The notes beneath the pieces are model-generated. The model was not told the DNA's origin, ran no database searches, and saw only the letters and a list, made by a program, of their open reading frames with translations. From Pseudobdellovibrio sp. (lineage in GTDB: Bacteria; Bdellovibrionota; Bdellovibrionia; Bdellovibrionales; Bdellovibrionaceae), in NCBI GenBank assembly GCA_023701385.1, contig JAMPXC010000008.1:1-64000 (forward strand): a stretch of 64,000 nucleotides of DNA, read 5' to 3'. Position numbers and translations under genes: made by a program. Below are positions 16,971 to 25,643 of the stretch, one piece after another; position 1 is the first letter of the stretch; the number at the start of each line of letters is the position of its first letter.

Positions 16971-19034
16971 TTATTGAGCGCCGCAGATTCGAGCGGCGCG
17001 TTCGCCTTTTTCAACACCTGGTACACAGAATACAGCAGTACCATCATTTAACGATTTATATTCAACTGCATTTTCACCTAAAGATTTTTTACTAGCGGCA
17101 TTTAAAAAATCCACATATTGGTTAGCCGTTGCTGCATCCCAGTAAGTAGGGCTGATATGACTGTTTTTTGTCGGAATAATTTGTGAAGCGGCTAACATCA
17201 TATGACCGTTTGTGAATGAGTAGTAATTTTTAACAAATAAACCAAAACGATTCCACAATGGAAATTTATTAGAACTATAGTTCTTACCACCTAAGAATAA
17301 TAAATTACCTAAGCTATAAGCTACGAAAGATTTTTGGTTGAATTCAACCGGACGAACATTGTGTGTATGGTGACCGATCACTAAATCAATGCCATAACTT
17401 TTAATTAAAGCCATTTTAGCTTCGATATTTCTGTTCTCAGAACGTTGACGTTGTTTACCGTCTTCAGTTTGAGTGGTATCGTCGTCAGGTTTAGAACCAT
17501 TTTTCGTGTAAACTGATAACTCCATACCTTCATGGATAGATACGATACGAAGATCAGCTGCCGTATTTTTTAAGTTTTCTAAAATTAATTTTAAATCAGC
17601 GTACTCAGGGCATGGAATCATCGCTTTTTCAACGTTACCGTTTTTGCAAAGGCGCACTGATAACATACCATTCGTAGTTTGAGTCGGCTGCCAAGATTTT
17701 TCCCAGTGAGGGCGATCGTCGCCTTTCATACCAACAGCCACGTAAGCGATACGTAAACCATTTTTTTCAATTATCACAGGATTAACTGTTTCTTCTAAAC
17801 GACCAAGACCAGATAAATACACTTGGTGGCCAGCACGAGATTGAATATCTTTTAAGTTAGCTAAAGTTTCTTCGATACCTAGTTGATCGTAATCATAAGC
17901 GTGGTTGTTTGCTGAAGAGATCATGTTAAAGCCTACTTTATTCACTAAATACTCAACCCCAGCCGGGTGAGTTTTTTGTGGCCATTTTTTACCTTCGATA
18001 ATAGGCATTTCAGCGTTTGTTTTTGATGAAACAACACTTTCAAGATTCATAAAGTTTAAATCATTGCCCGCCGTCATTTTTTTAAGACCAACAGTCATTT
18101 GTTCCCATGTTTGAAAGTTCGTGAATGTGCTGCCTGTAGAATCAAGTTTGTCTGAACCAGGACGAGAAAGACTTACGTCGCCACCCATGCCGATAACTAG
18201 TTCTTGCGTAACCTCAGACTGTGGGGTGCGGTTATTTAAATAACCTTCTGGGTTTTGTAAATTTTCGTAAGATAAGAGGCCTTTTTTTAATTTAGCATAT
18301 TCTAGAACAGATAAGCGGCGGCCGATGTCTTGTGAAATTTTATAAATTTCAGTCGCTGATTGAACGCCGACATAACGCCAGTGCCATGGTTCAAAGTTAT
18401 ATTGAGTCACTGGATTAGATTCTACTTTTAAATCTTTTGAATAGCGCGGGTAGCTCATGGCCATTCCAAAATTATGTGCGTTGTTTAAAAGCCATTCGTA
18501 CTCTTTACATTTATTCTGCGGGCAGCGCTCTTTAATATCTGGATAAGATAATGTGGGGCCTAAGCTTGGGTAAACTAAATCAAACGTAGCACCTAATTGG
18601 TGTTCGCTGCGTCCTGGAACGGCGCTGATACTTTGAACGTATTGAGTCAGTTCTTCTTCAGTTTTGAATTTGTCTTTAAATTTAGGAAATTTGCTCGCAT
18701 AAGTTGAACATTGTTGGTCAAAGCTTCTATAGCCTGAATAGATTTTAATAGTTACATCAGAAGATTTCGCCGCCGTTGTCATGGCGATAAAAGCTTCTAA
18801 GACTTCTTTGCGAAGTTTTTCATTTGAACCTGATTTATTCCAGATTAAGTCTTGCGGTACGGAAACTAAATCAGTGGGTGCGTAAGAGCGTTTTAATTTA
18901 TGGCCTTCTTCTTTGCTGACTAAAGCTAAGAAATCAGCGCCATCTTGTTTGCCGTCATCAAGGCAGTATTTGTTAGGGGCTGCGAAAACATTAACGCTGG
19001 CTAATAATCCTAAAGTTAAAATTAAGTGTTTCAT
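16971..19034 (-). CDS. VanY-type carboxypeptidase fused to CapA-type domain
   Basis: 687 residues, signal peptide MKHLILTLGLLASVNVFA. Residues about 70-225 form an M15B D-Ala-D-Ala carboxypeptidase: SGYRSFDQQ, GRSEHQLGATFDL and EPWHWRYVG carry the zinc ligands and catalytic residues. Residues about 275-650 are a CapA/PGA_cap metallophosphatase-like domain: GMGGDVSLSR, NLESVVS, ANNHAYDYD, GHHTHNVRP. The first half should trim peptidoglycan peptides; CapA proteins act in poly-gamma-glutamate capsule assembly or as phosphoesterases. The fusion is unusual. It is the second gene of an operon with CotH, 1 nt downstream. Confidence 0.88.
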   Translation of the reverse strand: MKHLILTLGLLASVNVFAAPNKYCLDDGKQDGADFLALVSKEEGHKLKRSYAPTDLVSVPQDLIWNKSGSNEKLRKEVLEAFIAMTTAAKSSDVTIKIYSGYRSFDQQCSTYASKFPKFKDKFKTEEELTQYVQSISAVPGRSEHQLGATFDLVYPSLGPTLSYPDIKERCPQNKCKEYEWLLNNAHNFGMAMSYPRYSKDLKVESNPVTQYNFEPWHWRYVGVQSATEIYKISQDIGRRLSVLEYAKLKKGLLSYENLQNPEGYLNNRTPQSEVTQELVIGMGGDVSLSRPGSDKLDSTGSTFTNFQTWEQMTVGLKKMTAGNDLNFMNLESVVSSKTNAEMPIIEGKKWPQKTHPAGVEYLVNKVGFNMISSANNHAYDYDQLGIEETLANLKDIQSRAGHQVYLSGLGRLEETVNPVIIEKNGLRIAYVAVGMKGDDRPHWEKSWQPTQTTNGMLSVRLCKNGNVEKAMIPCPEYADLKLILENLKNTAADLRIVSIHEGMELSVYTKNGSKPDDDTTQTEDGKQRQRSENRNIEAKMALIKSYGIDLVIGHHTHNVRPVEFNQKSFVAYSLGNLLFLGGKNYSSNKFPLWNRFGLFVKNYYSFTNGHMMLAASQIIPTKNSHISPTYWDAATANQYVDFLNAASKKSLGENAVEYKSLNDGTAVFCVPGVEKGERAARICGAQ

Positions 19035-19035
19035 A

Positions 19036-20217
19036 TTATTTAACTCTTTCTAATAGGATGGCACGACGCTCATCAATTTGTTTTTTACGTTTTAAAAAAA
19101 TACTTTCAACTTCTGATTTTGTGTACAGAGCACCTTTACGGCCCGAATCTTTTCCGCTCATTGTAATTACGTTTTGGTTTGTTAAATACTCTTGAAGTTC
19201 TGAGTAGATATGTCTTAACATGCCATCAGTTACATCTGAGTTTAGTCTGGTGATGACCGCACGAGTTGTGGCTTTGAACTGTTCATACATATAGGTATTT
19301 ACCGGCGAAAATGAACGGTCTAATTTATCTTCATAACTATATAAGATGGATTTAGCGTTTTCTGGTTTGGCTGCTTCTGTTGAGTTAATCGATACATTGT
19401 GCATAGCTTTAAATAAATCATCTGTATCCCACGGGGTTACGCGGAAGTAGATTTTACCTTGTTTAAACATCTCGGTATCTACAAAGAAAAAGATCTCATC
19501 TGGAAAGTCACCATTTGTGTAAAGTGAATTCATCGCCATCCAGCGCATGTAAGCATCGATATCCATTTTGCTTTTTAATGAATTAAACAGCGTTTCGCCG
19601 GTTTTAGTCGCGATGTCTGTATAAATAGAGTCGGCTACAGCTTTGATTTCTTCAGCTTGAACCGCAGTTAGTTTTTTAGAAATTTCGGCGCCATCGTGGT
19701 CAAAACGTGATTTATAGCCACGGCGAACCACGTAGGGGCTTTTATTCATCGCTGATTTTGGTTTTTCAACAGCGAGGTACAGGCCATTTGATTTACCATT
19801 TAAAAATAGTTCGAAATAAGCTGTTGGTAACGGTGCACCGATTTCTAAGGCTTCAGCTGTTAATAATCCTAAGCGGGTAGAGATATAACCAGCATCAGCT
19901 GACATACTTAAGAAGTCTAATTTTTTAGATTGAACACGTCCTACGCGAATAGGCGCTTCTAGTTTAATACCGAAGTTTCTACGAGAGTAGGCGATAGAGC
20001 CTTGTCCACGAGTTTCAAGAGCTTCAAAGTTTACAGTAGTTTCACGATTTAATTGTAATTGGCCGGGAGCAAACTCATACTTTTCAGCCAGGTCTTTATA
20101 ATGAGCTAAGTCGTTAGCTTGAATATTTAAGTTAATGGCGTCGTAAGCAAACGCTGAAGTCACAAAAGAGATCTGTGCTAAACCTAGAAGTAAGCCTTTT
20201 TTAAATCTCTGTGTCAT
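19036..20217 (-). CDS. CotH-like kinase family protein, exported
   Basis: 393 residues; signal peptide ending near SAFA. Recognisable CotH pattern: TRGQGSIAYSRRNFGIKLE, the strand-loop YFELFLNGKSNGLYLAVEKP, MAMNSLYTNGDFPDE and the metal-binding VTPWDTDDLF. In spore formers CotH phosphorylates coat proteins; exported homologues occur in many non-spore-formers with unknown targets. First gene of a two-gene operon with the VanY/CapA fusion. A possible sigma-54-like site and a TCTCA/TGAGA dyad lie upstream. A more diverged relative appears at 40718. Confidence 0.78.
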   Translation of the reverse strand: MTQRFKKGLLLGLAQISFVTSAFAYDAINLNIQANDLAHYKDLAEKYEFAPGQLQLNRETTVNFEALETRGQGSIAYSRRNFGIKLEAPIRVGRVQSKKLDFLSMSADAGYISTRLGLLTAEALEIGAPLPTAYFELFLNGKSNGLYLAVEKPKSAMNKSPYVVRRGYKSRFDHDGAEISKKLTAVQAEEIKAVADSIYTDIATKTGETLFNSLKSKMDIDAYMRWMAMNSLYTNGDFPDEIFFFVDTEMFKQGKIYFRVTPWDTDDLFKAMHNVSINSTEAAKPENAKSILYSYEDKLDRSFSPVNTYMYEQFKATTRAVITRLNSDVTDGMLRHIYSELQEYLTNQNVITMSGKDSGRKGALYTKSEVESIFLKRKKQIDERRAILLERVK

Positions 20218-20257
20218 TTGTGTTCTCCTTAAATAAGAATATTCAAGAGTAACAAAT

Positions 20258-20271
20258 GCATAGGTTGTTCC
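20258..20271 (-). promoter_or_regulatory. Possible sigma-54-like promoter of cotH operon
   Basis: On the minus strand GG (20271-20270), ten bases, GC (20259-20258), within CGGAACAACCTATGCATT. This resembles the stronger copy at 26174, but the -12 box ATGCA is off consensus. The dyad at 20359 lies about 95 bp further upstream. Confidence 0.3.
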
Positions 20272-20358
20272 GCTTTATGCGTATTTAAGCGGGTAATAGC
20301 GTATCAAACAAGAACTGGGCTGTTAATGGTCATAACAACTGTTATAAAGCTAACAGCT

Positions 20359-20373
20359 GTCTCATTTTGAGAT
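20359..20373. promoter_or_regulatory. GTCTCATTTTGAGAT dyad in divergent promoter region
   Basis: A perfect TCTCA-TTT... dyad (TCTCATTTTGAGA) located between the cotH operon (minus) and the c-haem lipoprotein gene (plus); same motif family as 8086 and 26254. Confidence 0.5.
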
Positions 20374-20412
20374 CATCAGCCGGACCATTGACTAACTCTA
20401 CATTTACCAGTC

Positions 20413-20441
20413 TTTAAACAAAGAAATATTCTCTCTATAAT
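20413..20441 (+). promoter_or_regulatory. Sigma-70-type promoter of c-haem lipoprotein gene
   Basis: TTTAAA (20413-20418), 17-bp spacer, consensus TATAAT (20436-20441). The ATG at 20449 is 8 nt after the -10, so transcription should begin at or beside the start codon. Confidence 0.6.
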
Positions 20442-20448
20442 TAGCTAT

Positions 20449-21975
20449 ATGAAAAAACTTAAAACTCAAACGGTGTCTTTTGGATTAACGGCTTTAGTTT
20501 CTTTGTCGGGATGTATTTCGAGCGAGAAAAATCGTACGCCGGCCAGAGAAAATAAAAGTGTCGGTTGTGGTACTTTGAATTATCCAGCAGATTCTGCTGA
20601 AAACGGGTTTGTAGTTTTAGATGTGTTACAGCCGACAAAATTATCAAGAAATTCAAATAAAGTTATCCAGCCTTTGATGTGTCCTGAAGACCAGGCCAAA
20701 GTGAAAGAGCTTGATTTAAAGCCTTACAATCCGCTGTTTAAGTTTGTTGAAGACCAACAGACGGTGGCTAAAAAAACAAAAAACAGAAATCGCCAGAAGA
20801 TTAAAGAAGAGCCATGGGTTGGTGAAAATTTAGATGTAACGAATATTCAAGACGCAGAAAAATTAGCTAAAATCTTACAACGTTATATTTTTGAAGGTTG
20901 GTTTGATGCTGATAAAACTCAAGGCAAAACTCAGTATGATAGCCATTTTCGTTCAAACAGCTTACGTACTTGGTGTAATACGCCTTGGTTAAACGTGACT
21001 GAAAAAGGGCGCGAGGCGATTCACGGGTTAACAAAAGAATTTCCAATCAGAAGCACGCATGTGTACACGGTGCCCAGAGATGTTGAAATGACTGAAGATG
21101 CTGTGACTTGGGGAATTTCTTTTTTCAATAAGCCGGTGTGCGGCGAGTATGCCAATTTCTTTAATGAGAAAAATGCCATGCTACCAACAATTACAGATAT
21201 GCGTCCGCAATTTAAATCACCAGATGGTGGTTTAGCGTTCAAATTATTATTTAACACAATGCCTGATTGGCAAAACCAAATGCGCGGCCAGTGGACGTCA
21301 AGTTCACAAGATTTAAAAGCCTACAACTGGTGGACTCATGTAAGCCACGCCCGCCAAGACGACGGAAAAACAGCGCACGATGAAAGTATCCGTGAATTAT
21401 CGAATGTGGCCTTAGTGCAGATTGATATTTCATTAAAAGATTCGCGTTTAAAGGGAACTAATCCTCTTTTAAAAAATTGGATCATGCTGACATATTATTT
21501 TGATCCTAATTTTAAAAATGAATATCTGGCAGATATGAATATTCCAGAGCCTTTAAAATATATGCGTCCTGTTGGTCTGCAATACGGCTTAGGCGCGGGT
21601 GAAAGTCATATTTTCAATGGTTCAAGAAACAATCATCTTATTAAACGATTACCTTTAGGTGATTCTCTTCCTCCGGAATTAGACCGTTATGCGACACGTT
21701 TAAACGGGCCTGTGGATAACATTCAAGGTTCGTGCTTAGGTTGTCACGCAGCTGCCGGGTTAAGATTTAATGTGGGCCCAATGACTAAGACTTCAAAACA
21801 TCCGCCGATGACATTTTTATCTAACCAGGATTACGTTGCTTTTTTAAAGGATATGAAAAAACATCCTGGAATCACTGGGGATTTCGATTTTAACATGCAG
21901 TTAGACAAAGCCATGAGAAACTTTGTTAACCGCAACCGCCCTAAAGAGCAAAAGCTCGAAGAAGCGCCGAAGTAA
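20449..21975 (+). CDS. Lipoprotein with single c-type haem motif
   Basis: 508 residues. The signal has a lipobox near LVSLSGC (Cys about 22), followed by a polar linker. Near the C-terminus a single CLGCH haem-attachment motif (C429, C432, H433) sits in a c-type-cytochrome-like context (GSCLGCHAAAG), with the following MTKTS possibly supplying the axial Met. The large middle part (WCNTPWLNVTEKGREA, TWGISFFNKPVCGEYANF) belongs to no family I can name. Likely periplasmic face of a membrane, electron transfer or redox sensing. Leaderless by its promoter. Transcription would end at the hairpin before lysC. Confidence 0.72.
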   Translation: MKKLKTQTVSFGLTALVSLSGCISSEKNRTPARENKSVGCGTLNYPADSAENGFVVLDVLQPTKLSRNSNKVIQPLMCPEDQAKVKELDLKPYNPLFKFVEDQQTVAKKTKNRNRQKIKEEPWVGENLDVTNIQDAEKLAKILQRYIFEGWFDADKTQGKTQYDSHFRSNSLRTWCNTPWLNVTEKGREAIHGLTKEFPIRSTHVYTVPRDVEMTEDAVTWGISFFNKPVCGEYANFFNEKNAMLPTITDMRPQFKSPDGGLAFKLLFNTMPDWQNQMRGQWTSSSQDLKAYNWWTHVSHARQDDGKTAHDESIRELSNVALVQIDISLKDSRLKGTNPLLKNWIMLTYYFDPNFKNEYLADMNIPEPLKYMRPVGLQYGLGAGESHIFNGSRNNHLIKRLPLGDSLPPELDRYATRLNGPVDNIQGSCLGCHAAAGLRFNVGPMTKTSKHPPMTFLSNQDYVAFLKDMKKHPGITGDFDFNMQLDKAMRNFVNRNRPKEQKLEEAPK

Positions 21976-22030
21976 TTTTAATACCCGGCTGCAAAAAAAG
22001 TAGACTCCAAATTAATCTTTTACTACGCTT

Positions 22031-22060
22031 AGACCTCGTACAATAATACGGGGTCTTTTT
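22031..22060 (+). terminator. Terminator hairpin abutting the lysC start codon
   Basis: AGACCTCGTA (22031-22040), 6-nt loop, TACGGGGTCT (22047-22056; one G-U pair), then TTTTT up to base 22060. The lysC ATG is 22061. The only purine-rich ribosome-site candidate (GGGG) is inside the stem. Confidence 0.8.
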
Positions 22061-23419
22061 ATGTCTTTAGTCGTTTCAAAATTCGGTGGTACTTCAATGG
22101 GAAATGCAGAATGTATGCTACGTTCTGCAGAAATTTCTGTTCAACAGAAGTCTTTTCTAATCTGTGTGTCGGCTACTTCGGGCACAACAAACCAATTAAT
22201 CGCTTTAGGTCAAACTGCGGAAAAGGGCGATTCAGACAAAGTACAAATGTTGGCTGCTGAACTCATTGCGAAACACCAAACAATCGCCAAAGACTTAGGT
22301 TTGCCGCAAGACCACGCTCCCTTAGTTCAATTATTCGAAGAAATGTTATCGATTGCTAAAGGCATGCAGCTTTTAAAAGACTGTTCACCACGTGCTTTAG
22401 ATATTCTATTAAGTTTAGGTGAAAGAACATCTTCAGTCTTATTCGCGCAAGCGGTGAAAACTCAATTAGCCAAAGCTAATGTCAAAAAAGAAGTTGTTTT
22501 ATTCGATGCCCGTGATGTTATAGCAACGGATGATCAGTTTGGTTCAGCGCGACCGCAAATCGCAAAAATTGCTGAACTTGCGCAATCACAAATTTTAAGT
22601 AAATACCCTGAAAGCAAATACGTGATCGTAACTCAAGGTTACATCGGTCGTAGTTTAAGCGGGAATTCGACGACATTAGGCCGTGGTGGTAGTGATTACT
22701 CAGCAGCCCTTTTTGCTGAAGGTTTAAATGCGTCGACATTAGAAATTTGGACAGACGTAACTGGGATTGCCACAACTGACCCGCGTATCTGTAAAGAAGC
22801 TAAATTCATTGATGAAATTTCATTTAAAGAAGCGTCTGAGATGGCCATCTTCGGTGCGAAGGTTCTTCACCCTGCAACCGTTGAGCCAGCGATGCGAAAA
22901 AATATTCCGGTGTTCGTAGGATCAAGCTTTGACCCTGCAAAAAAAGGAACTTGGGTTAAAAAAGAAGTTACGCAAGCGCCATTAATGCGTGCTTTAGCCT
23001 TACGTAAAAATCAAACGCTGGTGACACTTTCAACTCCTGAAATGTTACAAACGCATGGTTTTCTATTTAAAATCTTTAAAGTATTTAACGATCACAAAAT
23101 TTCAATCGATGCGATCACCACATCTGAAATTTCGGTTTCAGTCACTATTGATGGTGAAATCAAATCGCAATCGCAATTAGTGCAAGACTTAAAACAGTTT
23201 GCCGATGTGCAAATTGAAAATGGTTATAGCCTTGTTTCGTTGATTGGTAACAACATCAATCACACTGCAGGCTTAGCAAAAAAGATTTTCTCGGCGATTG
23301 AAGATATTAACGTGCGAATGATCTGCTTAGGTGCGAGTAAACATAACTTTTGCTTTCTGGTAGATGCTGCTAACGGTGAGAAGGCGATTCAAAAACTTCA
23401 CACGGAGTTCATTCACTAA
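22061..23419 (+). CDS. lysC: Aspartate kinase
   Basis: 452 residues, monofunctional. The N-terminal amino-acid kinase domain starts at residue 4 with KFGGTSMGNAE and includes LSLGERTSS, TLGRGGSDYSAAL and EIWTDVTGIATTDPR; the C-terminal part holds two ACT domains (about 300-450) for feedback control. Catalyses ATP + aspartate to aspartyl phosphate, the first step to Lys/Thr/Met and diaminopimelate. The length and ACT layout resemble the LysC (lysine-sensitive) type. Not in an operon with other pathway genes. An intrinsic-terminator hairpin ends directly at the start codon, which may make expression conditional. Confidence 0.93.
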   Translation: MSLVVSKFGGTSMGNAECMLRSAEISVQQKSFLICVSATSGTTNQLIALGQTAEKGDSDKVQMLAAELIAKHQTIAKDLGLPQDHAPLVQLFEEMLSIAKGMQLLKDCSPRALDILLSLGERTSSVLFAQAVKTQLAKANVKKEVVLFDARDVIATDDQFGSARPQIAKIAELAQSQILSKYPESKYVIVTQGYIGRSLSGNSTTLGRGGSDYSAALFAEGLNASTLEIWTDVTGIATTDPRICKEAKFIDEISFKEASEMAIFGAKVLHPATVEPAMRKNIPVFVGSSFDPAKKGTWVKKEVTQAPLMRALALRKNQTLVTLSTPEMLQTHGFLFKIFKVFNDHKISIDAITTSEISVSVTIDGEIKSQSQLVQDLKQFADVQIENGYSLVSLIGNNINHTAGLAKKIFSAIEDINVRMICLGASKHNFCFLVDAANGEKAIQKLHTEFIH

Positions 23420-23464
23420 TTTCAGAGGGGCGAAACGCTCTCGCAACAATTAGCTTTCATCATC

Positions 23465-23499
23465 AAAGGAAGATTTTCATTCGAGAATCTTCCTTTTTT
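23465..23499 (+). terminator. Terminator of lysC
   Basis: AAAGGAAGATT (23465-23475) and AATCTTCCTTT (23486-23496) form an 11-bp stem followed by T's. Confidence 0.88.
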
Positions 23500-23858
23500 A
23501 TTGCTGCGAGAATTTATTTGACTGCGTTGCTCAGTCCCTCCGCAGAATTTTGAATCAAGATTTGTTTGAAAAAACACCGCGCGTTAAAAATAATTTAGCA
23601 CAACATTTAAGCTCACATATAAAATTAACTTATAGTTAATAGCAGTTCTAATTATATTTTATGATATAACCCAATTATTTTGGATTTGGTTCCAGTTTGG
23701 AACTTTAATGAATTTCAGATCATTTCATTTTTTCATTTTTATGTATCTTAGTGAATTTACTGCTTAAAAATATTTTTGCCACTAGTTCCAAATTGGGTTC
23801 AACTTATCTGCATCAGGATCAAGGTCCAGTAAACAAACAATCCAAGGAAAGAGGGATT
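23500..23858 (+). promoter_or_regulatory. AT-rich promoter/leader region of the subtilase gene
   Basis: No gene is seen in this 360-bp spacer. GTTCC-N5-GGAAC forms a perfect dyad at 23689-23703, and a partial copy GTTCCAAATTGG lies at 23785-23796; the two can also pair with each other (12 of 13 positions). TATAAC near 23665 is a possible -10. The Shine-Dalgarno GAGGG lies just before the ATG at 23859. Confidence 0.45.
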
Positions 23859-25523
23859 ATGAAAACTATCAGCATGAAATTAATCGTAAGCGTGCTAGCA
23901 ACTGTTGCTCTAAGCAACGTAGCTTCAGCGAAGGAACGCTATCTTGTTATGTACAAATCACAACAGGGTTACGCAGCGATGAACCAATATATGTTAACTG
24001 AAGGTGTTTCTTCTTTAAAAGTTGAAGACTCTTTAGCAAACATCAACGGTCAAGTTTTAGAGGTATCAAACTCTAAAGCGATCGAAGCTTTAAAAAACCA
24101 CCCCGAAGTTTTAGTTGTTGAAGCTGAAAGATTCACTCCAGCTCCAAAACCAGTTAACGGTTACAAATTAGCAAGAGCCGTTAGAACTTGGAACGAAGTT
24201 GCTCCAGTAGCTTCTGATGACACTCAATCAGTTCCTCACTTAAATGAAGGTGTTGCTACTCCATGGGGTATCATGGCAGTTCACGCTGGCGATGCTTGGG
24301 ATAACGCTCAAGCGGGTCGTAACGCTCGTGTATTAGTATTAGATACCGGTATTGATCCTAAACACCCAGCTTTAAAAGCTAACTTTGAAAAAGGTCGTAA
24401 CTTCTTCCAATCTTTCGATGGTCCAAATCCAGAAGATTTCATTGATAAAGAAGGTCACGGTACTCACTGTGCTGGTACTATCGCAGGTAGCTACAACGAA
24501 AAAACTGGTTTCACAGGTGTTGCTCCTTTAGCGAAAATCTTAATGGGCCGCGTTTGTGGTGACTTAGGTTGTTCAAATATCGCAGTTGCTCAAGGTATCA
24601 ACTGGGGTATCCAAGAAAAAGTTGATGTGATCTCTATGTCATTAGGTGGTCCTTCTTCTTCTTCAGCAGAAAGAACAGCTGTAGCAAATGCAGAAAAAGC
24701 TGGTGTTACAGTAGTTGCCGCTTCTGGTAACGGTGGTAACCCACAAGTTTCTTTCCCAGCAGCATTGCCAACAGTAGTAGCAGTTGGTGCGGTTGATTCT
24801 TCAATCACTAAAACTAGCTTCTCTCAATGGGGTCCTGAATTAGATATCGTAGCACCAGGTGCAGCAGTTGTTTCTACTGTTCCACAAGGTACAGGCCGTG
24901 ATTCTTCAACTGAAATCACTGTTGATGGCAAAGCAACTTTAGTTAAATCTGCAGCATTCGGTGGAACAAAATTATTCGCAACTCCTAAAGTTGGTGAATT
25001 AGTTCCTGCAGGTCTTGGTAAAGTTGAAGACTTCAAAGGTATCAACGTAGCTGGTAAATTTGCTTTAATCAGCCGTGGTGAAATCACTTTCGCTGACAAA
25101 GTTAAAAATGCTTTAGCAGCTAAAGCCGCTGGTGTAGTTGTTTACAACAACACAACTGGTTTAATGCAAGGTGCTTTAACTGAAGATGGTTCTGAATTAG
25201 ACGTAGCCGTAGTTATGATCGAACAAACTGTTGGTCAAAAACTAGTTGAGCAAATCACTGCTGGTCAAAAAGCTTCTGCAGCGATCTCTACTTCAGCTTC
25301 TGACTACGCAATGTTTGATGGTACTTCGATGGCAACTCCACACGTTGCTGGTGTTGTAGCGTTAATCAAATCTGCAAACAAAAAATTAACTCCAGCTCAA
25401 GTAAGAACAATCTTAGCTACTACAGCTACAGCTCTTACTCCGAACGACCAAAACCAATACGGTAAAGGTATGGTTCAAGCTGATAAAGCTGTTCACATGG
25501 CTTTATCTGGTAACGTTGAGTAA
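23859..25523 (+). CDS. Subtilisin-like serine protease (S8) with PA insert
   Basis: 554 residues from ATG 23859 (GAGGG ribosome site; signal peptide MKTISMKLIVSVLATVALSNVASA). An upstream start at 23751 lacks these. An I9-type inhibitor propeptide (about 25-95) is followed by the catalytic domain with D162 (VLVLDTGID), H200 (GHGTHCAG) and S490 (GTSMATPH). A protease-associated (PA) domain is inserted between His and Ser (about 340-460). Expected to be exported, self-processed and broadly proteolytic. The gene uses a narrow set of codons (GCT, GGT, GTT, TTA), typical of very high expression, and ends in a strong terminator. Confidence 0.93.
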   Translation: MKTISMKLIVSVLATVALSNVASAKERYLVMYKSQQGYAAMNQYMLTEGVSSLKVEDSLANINGQVLEVSNSKAIEALKNHPEVLVVEAERFTPAPKPVNGYKLARAVRTWNEVAPVASDDTQSVPHLNEGVATPWGIMAVHAGDAWDNAQAGRNARVLVLDTGIDPKHPALKANFEKGRNFFQSFDGPNPEDFIDKEGHGTHCAGTIAGSYNEKTGFTGVAPLAKILMGRVCGDLGCSNIAVAQGINWGIQEKVDVISMSLGGPSSSSAERTAVANAEKAGVTVVAASGNGGNPQVSFPAALPTVVAVGAVDSSITKTSFSQWGPELDIVAPGAAVVSTVPQGTGRDSSTEITVDGKATLVKSAAFGGTKLFATPKVGELVPAGLGKVEDFKGINVAGKFALISRGEITFADKVKNALAAKAAGVVVYNNTTGLMQGALTEDGSELDVAVVMIEQTVGQKLVEQITAGQKASAAISTSASDYAMFDGTSMATPHVAGVVALIKSANKKLTPAQVRTILATTATALTPNDQNQYGKGMVQADKAVHMALSGNVE

Positions 25524-25551
25524 TTAGATACTCTTTCATCTAACGAAAAAT

Positions 25552-25585
25552 AAAAAACCCAAGGTGTAAAAACCTTGGGTTTTTT
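25552..25585 (+). terminator. Strong terminator of the subtilase gene
   Basis: AAAAAACCCAAGG (25552-25564) and CCTTGGGTTTTTT (25573-25585), a perfect 13-bp stem with flanking A and T runs; works in either direction. Confidence 0.92.
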
Positions 25586-25593
25586 ATTTGGTA

Positions 25594-25638
25594 GGCCGTT
25601 ACTTTTTGAAACGCAGCGCCTTTCAAAAAGTAACGGCC
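25594..25638. repeat. REP-like palindrome, copy A
   Basis: GGCCGTTACTTTTTGAAA (25594-25611) and its exact complement (25621-25638) around a 9-nt loop. It lies 8 bp after a complete terminator, so a termination role alone does not explain it. Shares core with copy D (60848) and half of copy B (26272). Confidence 0.8.
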
Positions 25639-25643
25639 GTATC

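Noticed and set aside
22000-22061. Lysine riboswitch ahead of lysC
   Set aside because: The space before the terminator is too short and lacks the conserved lysine-aptamer core.
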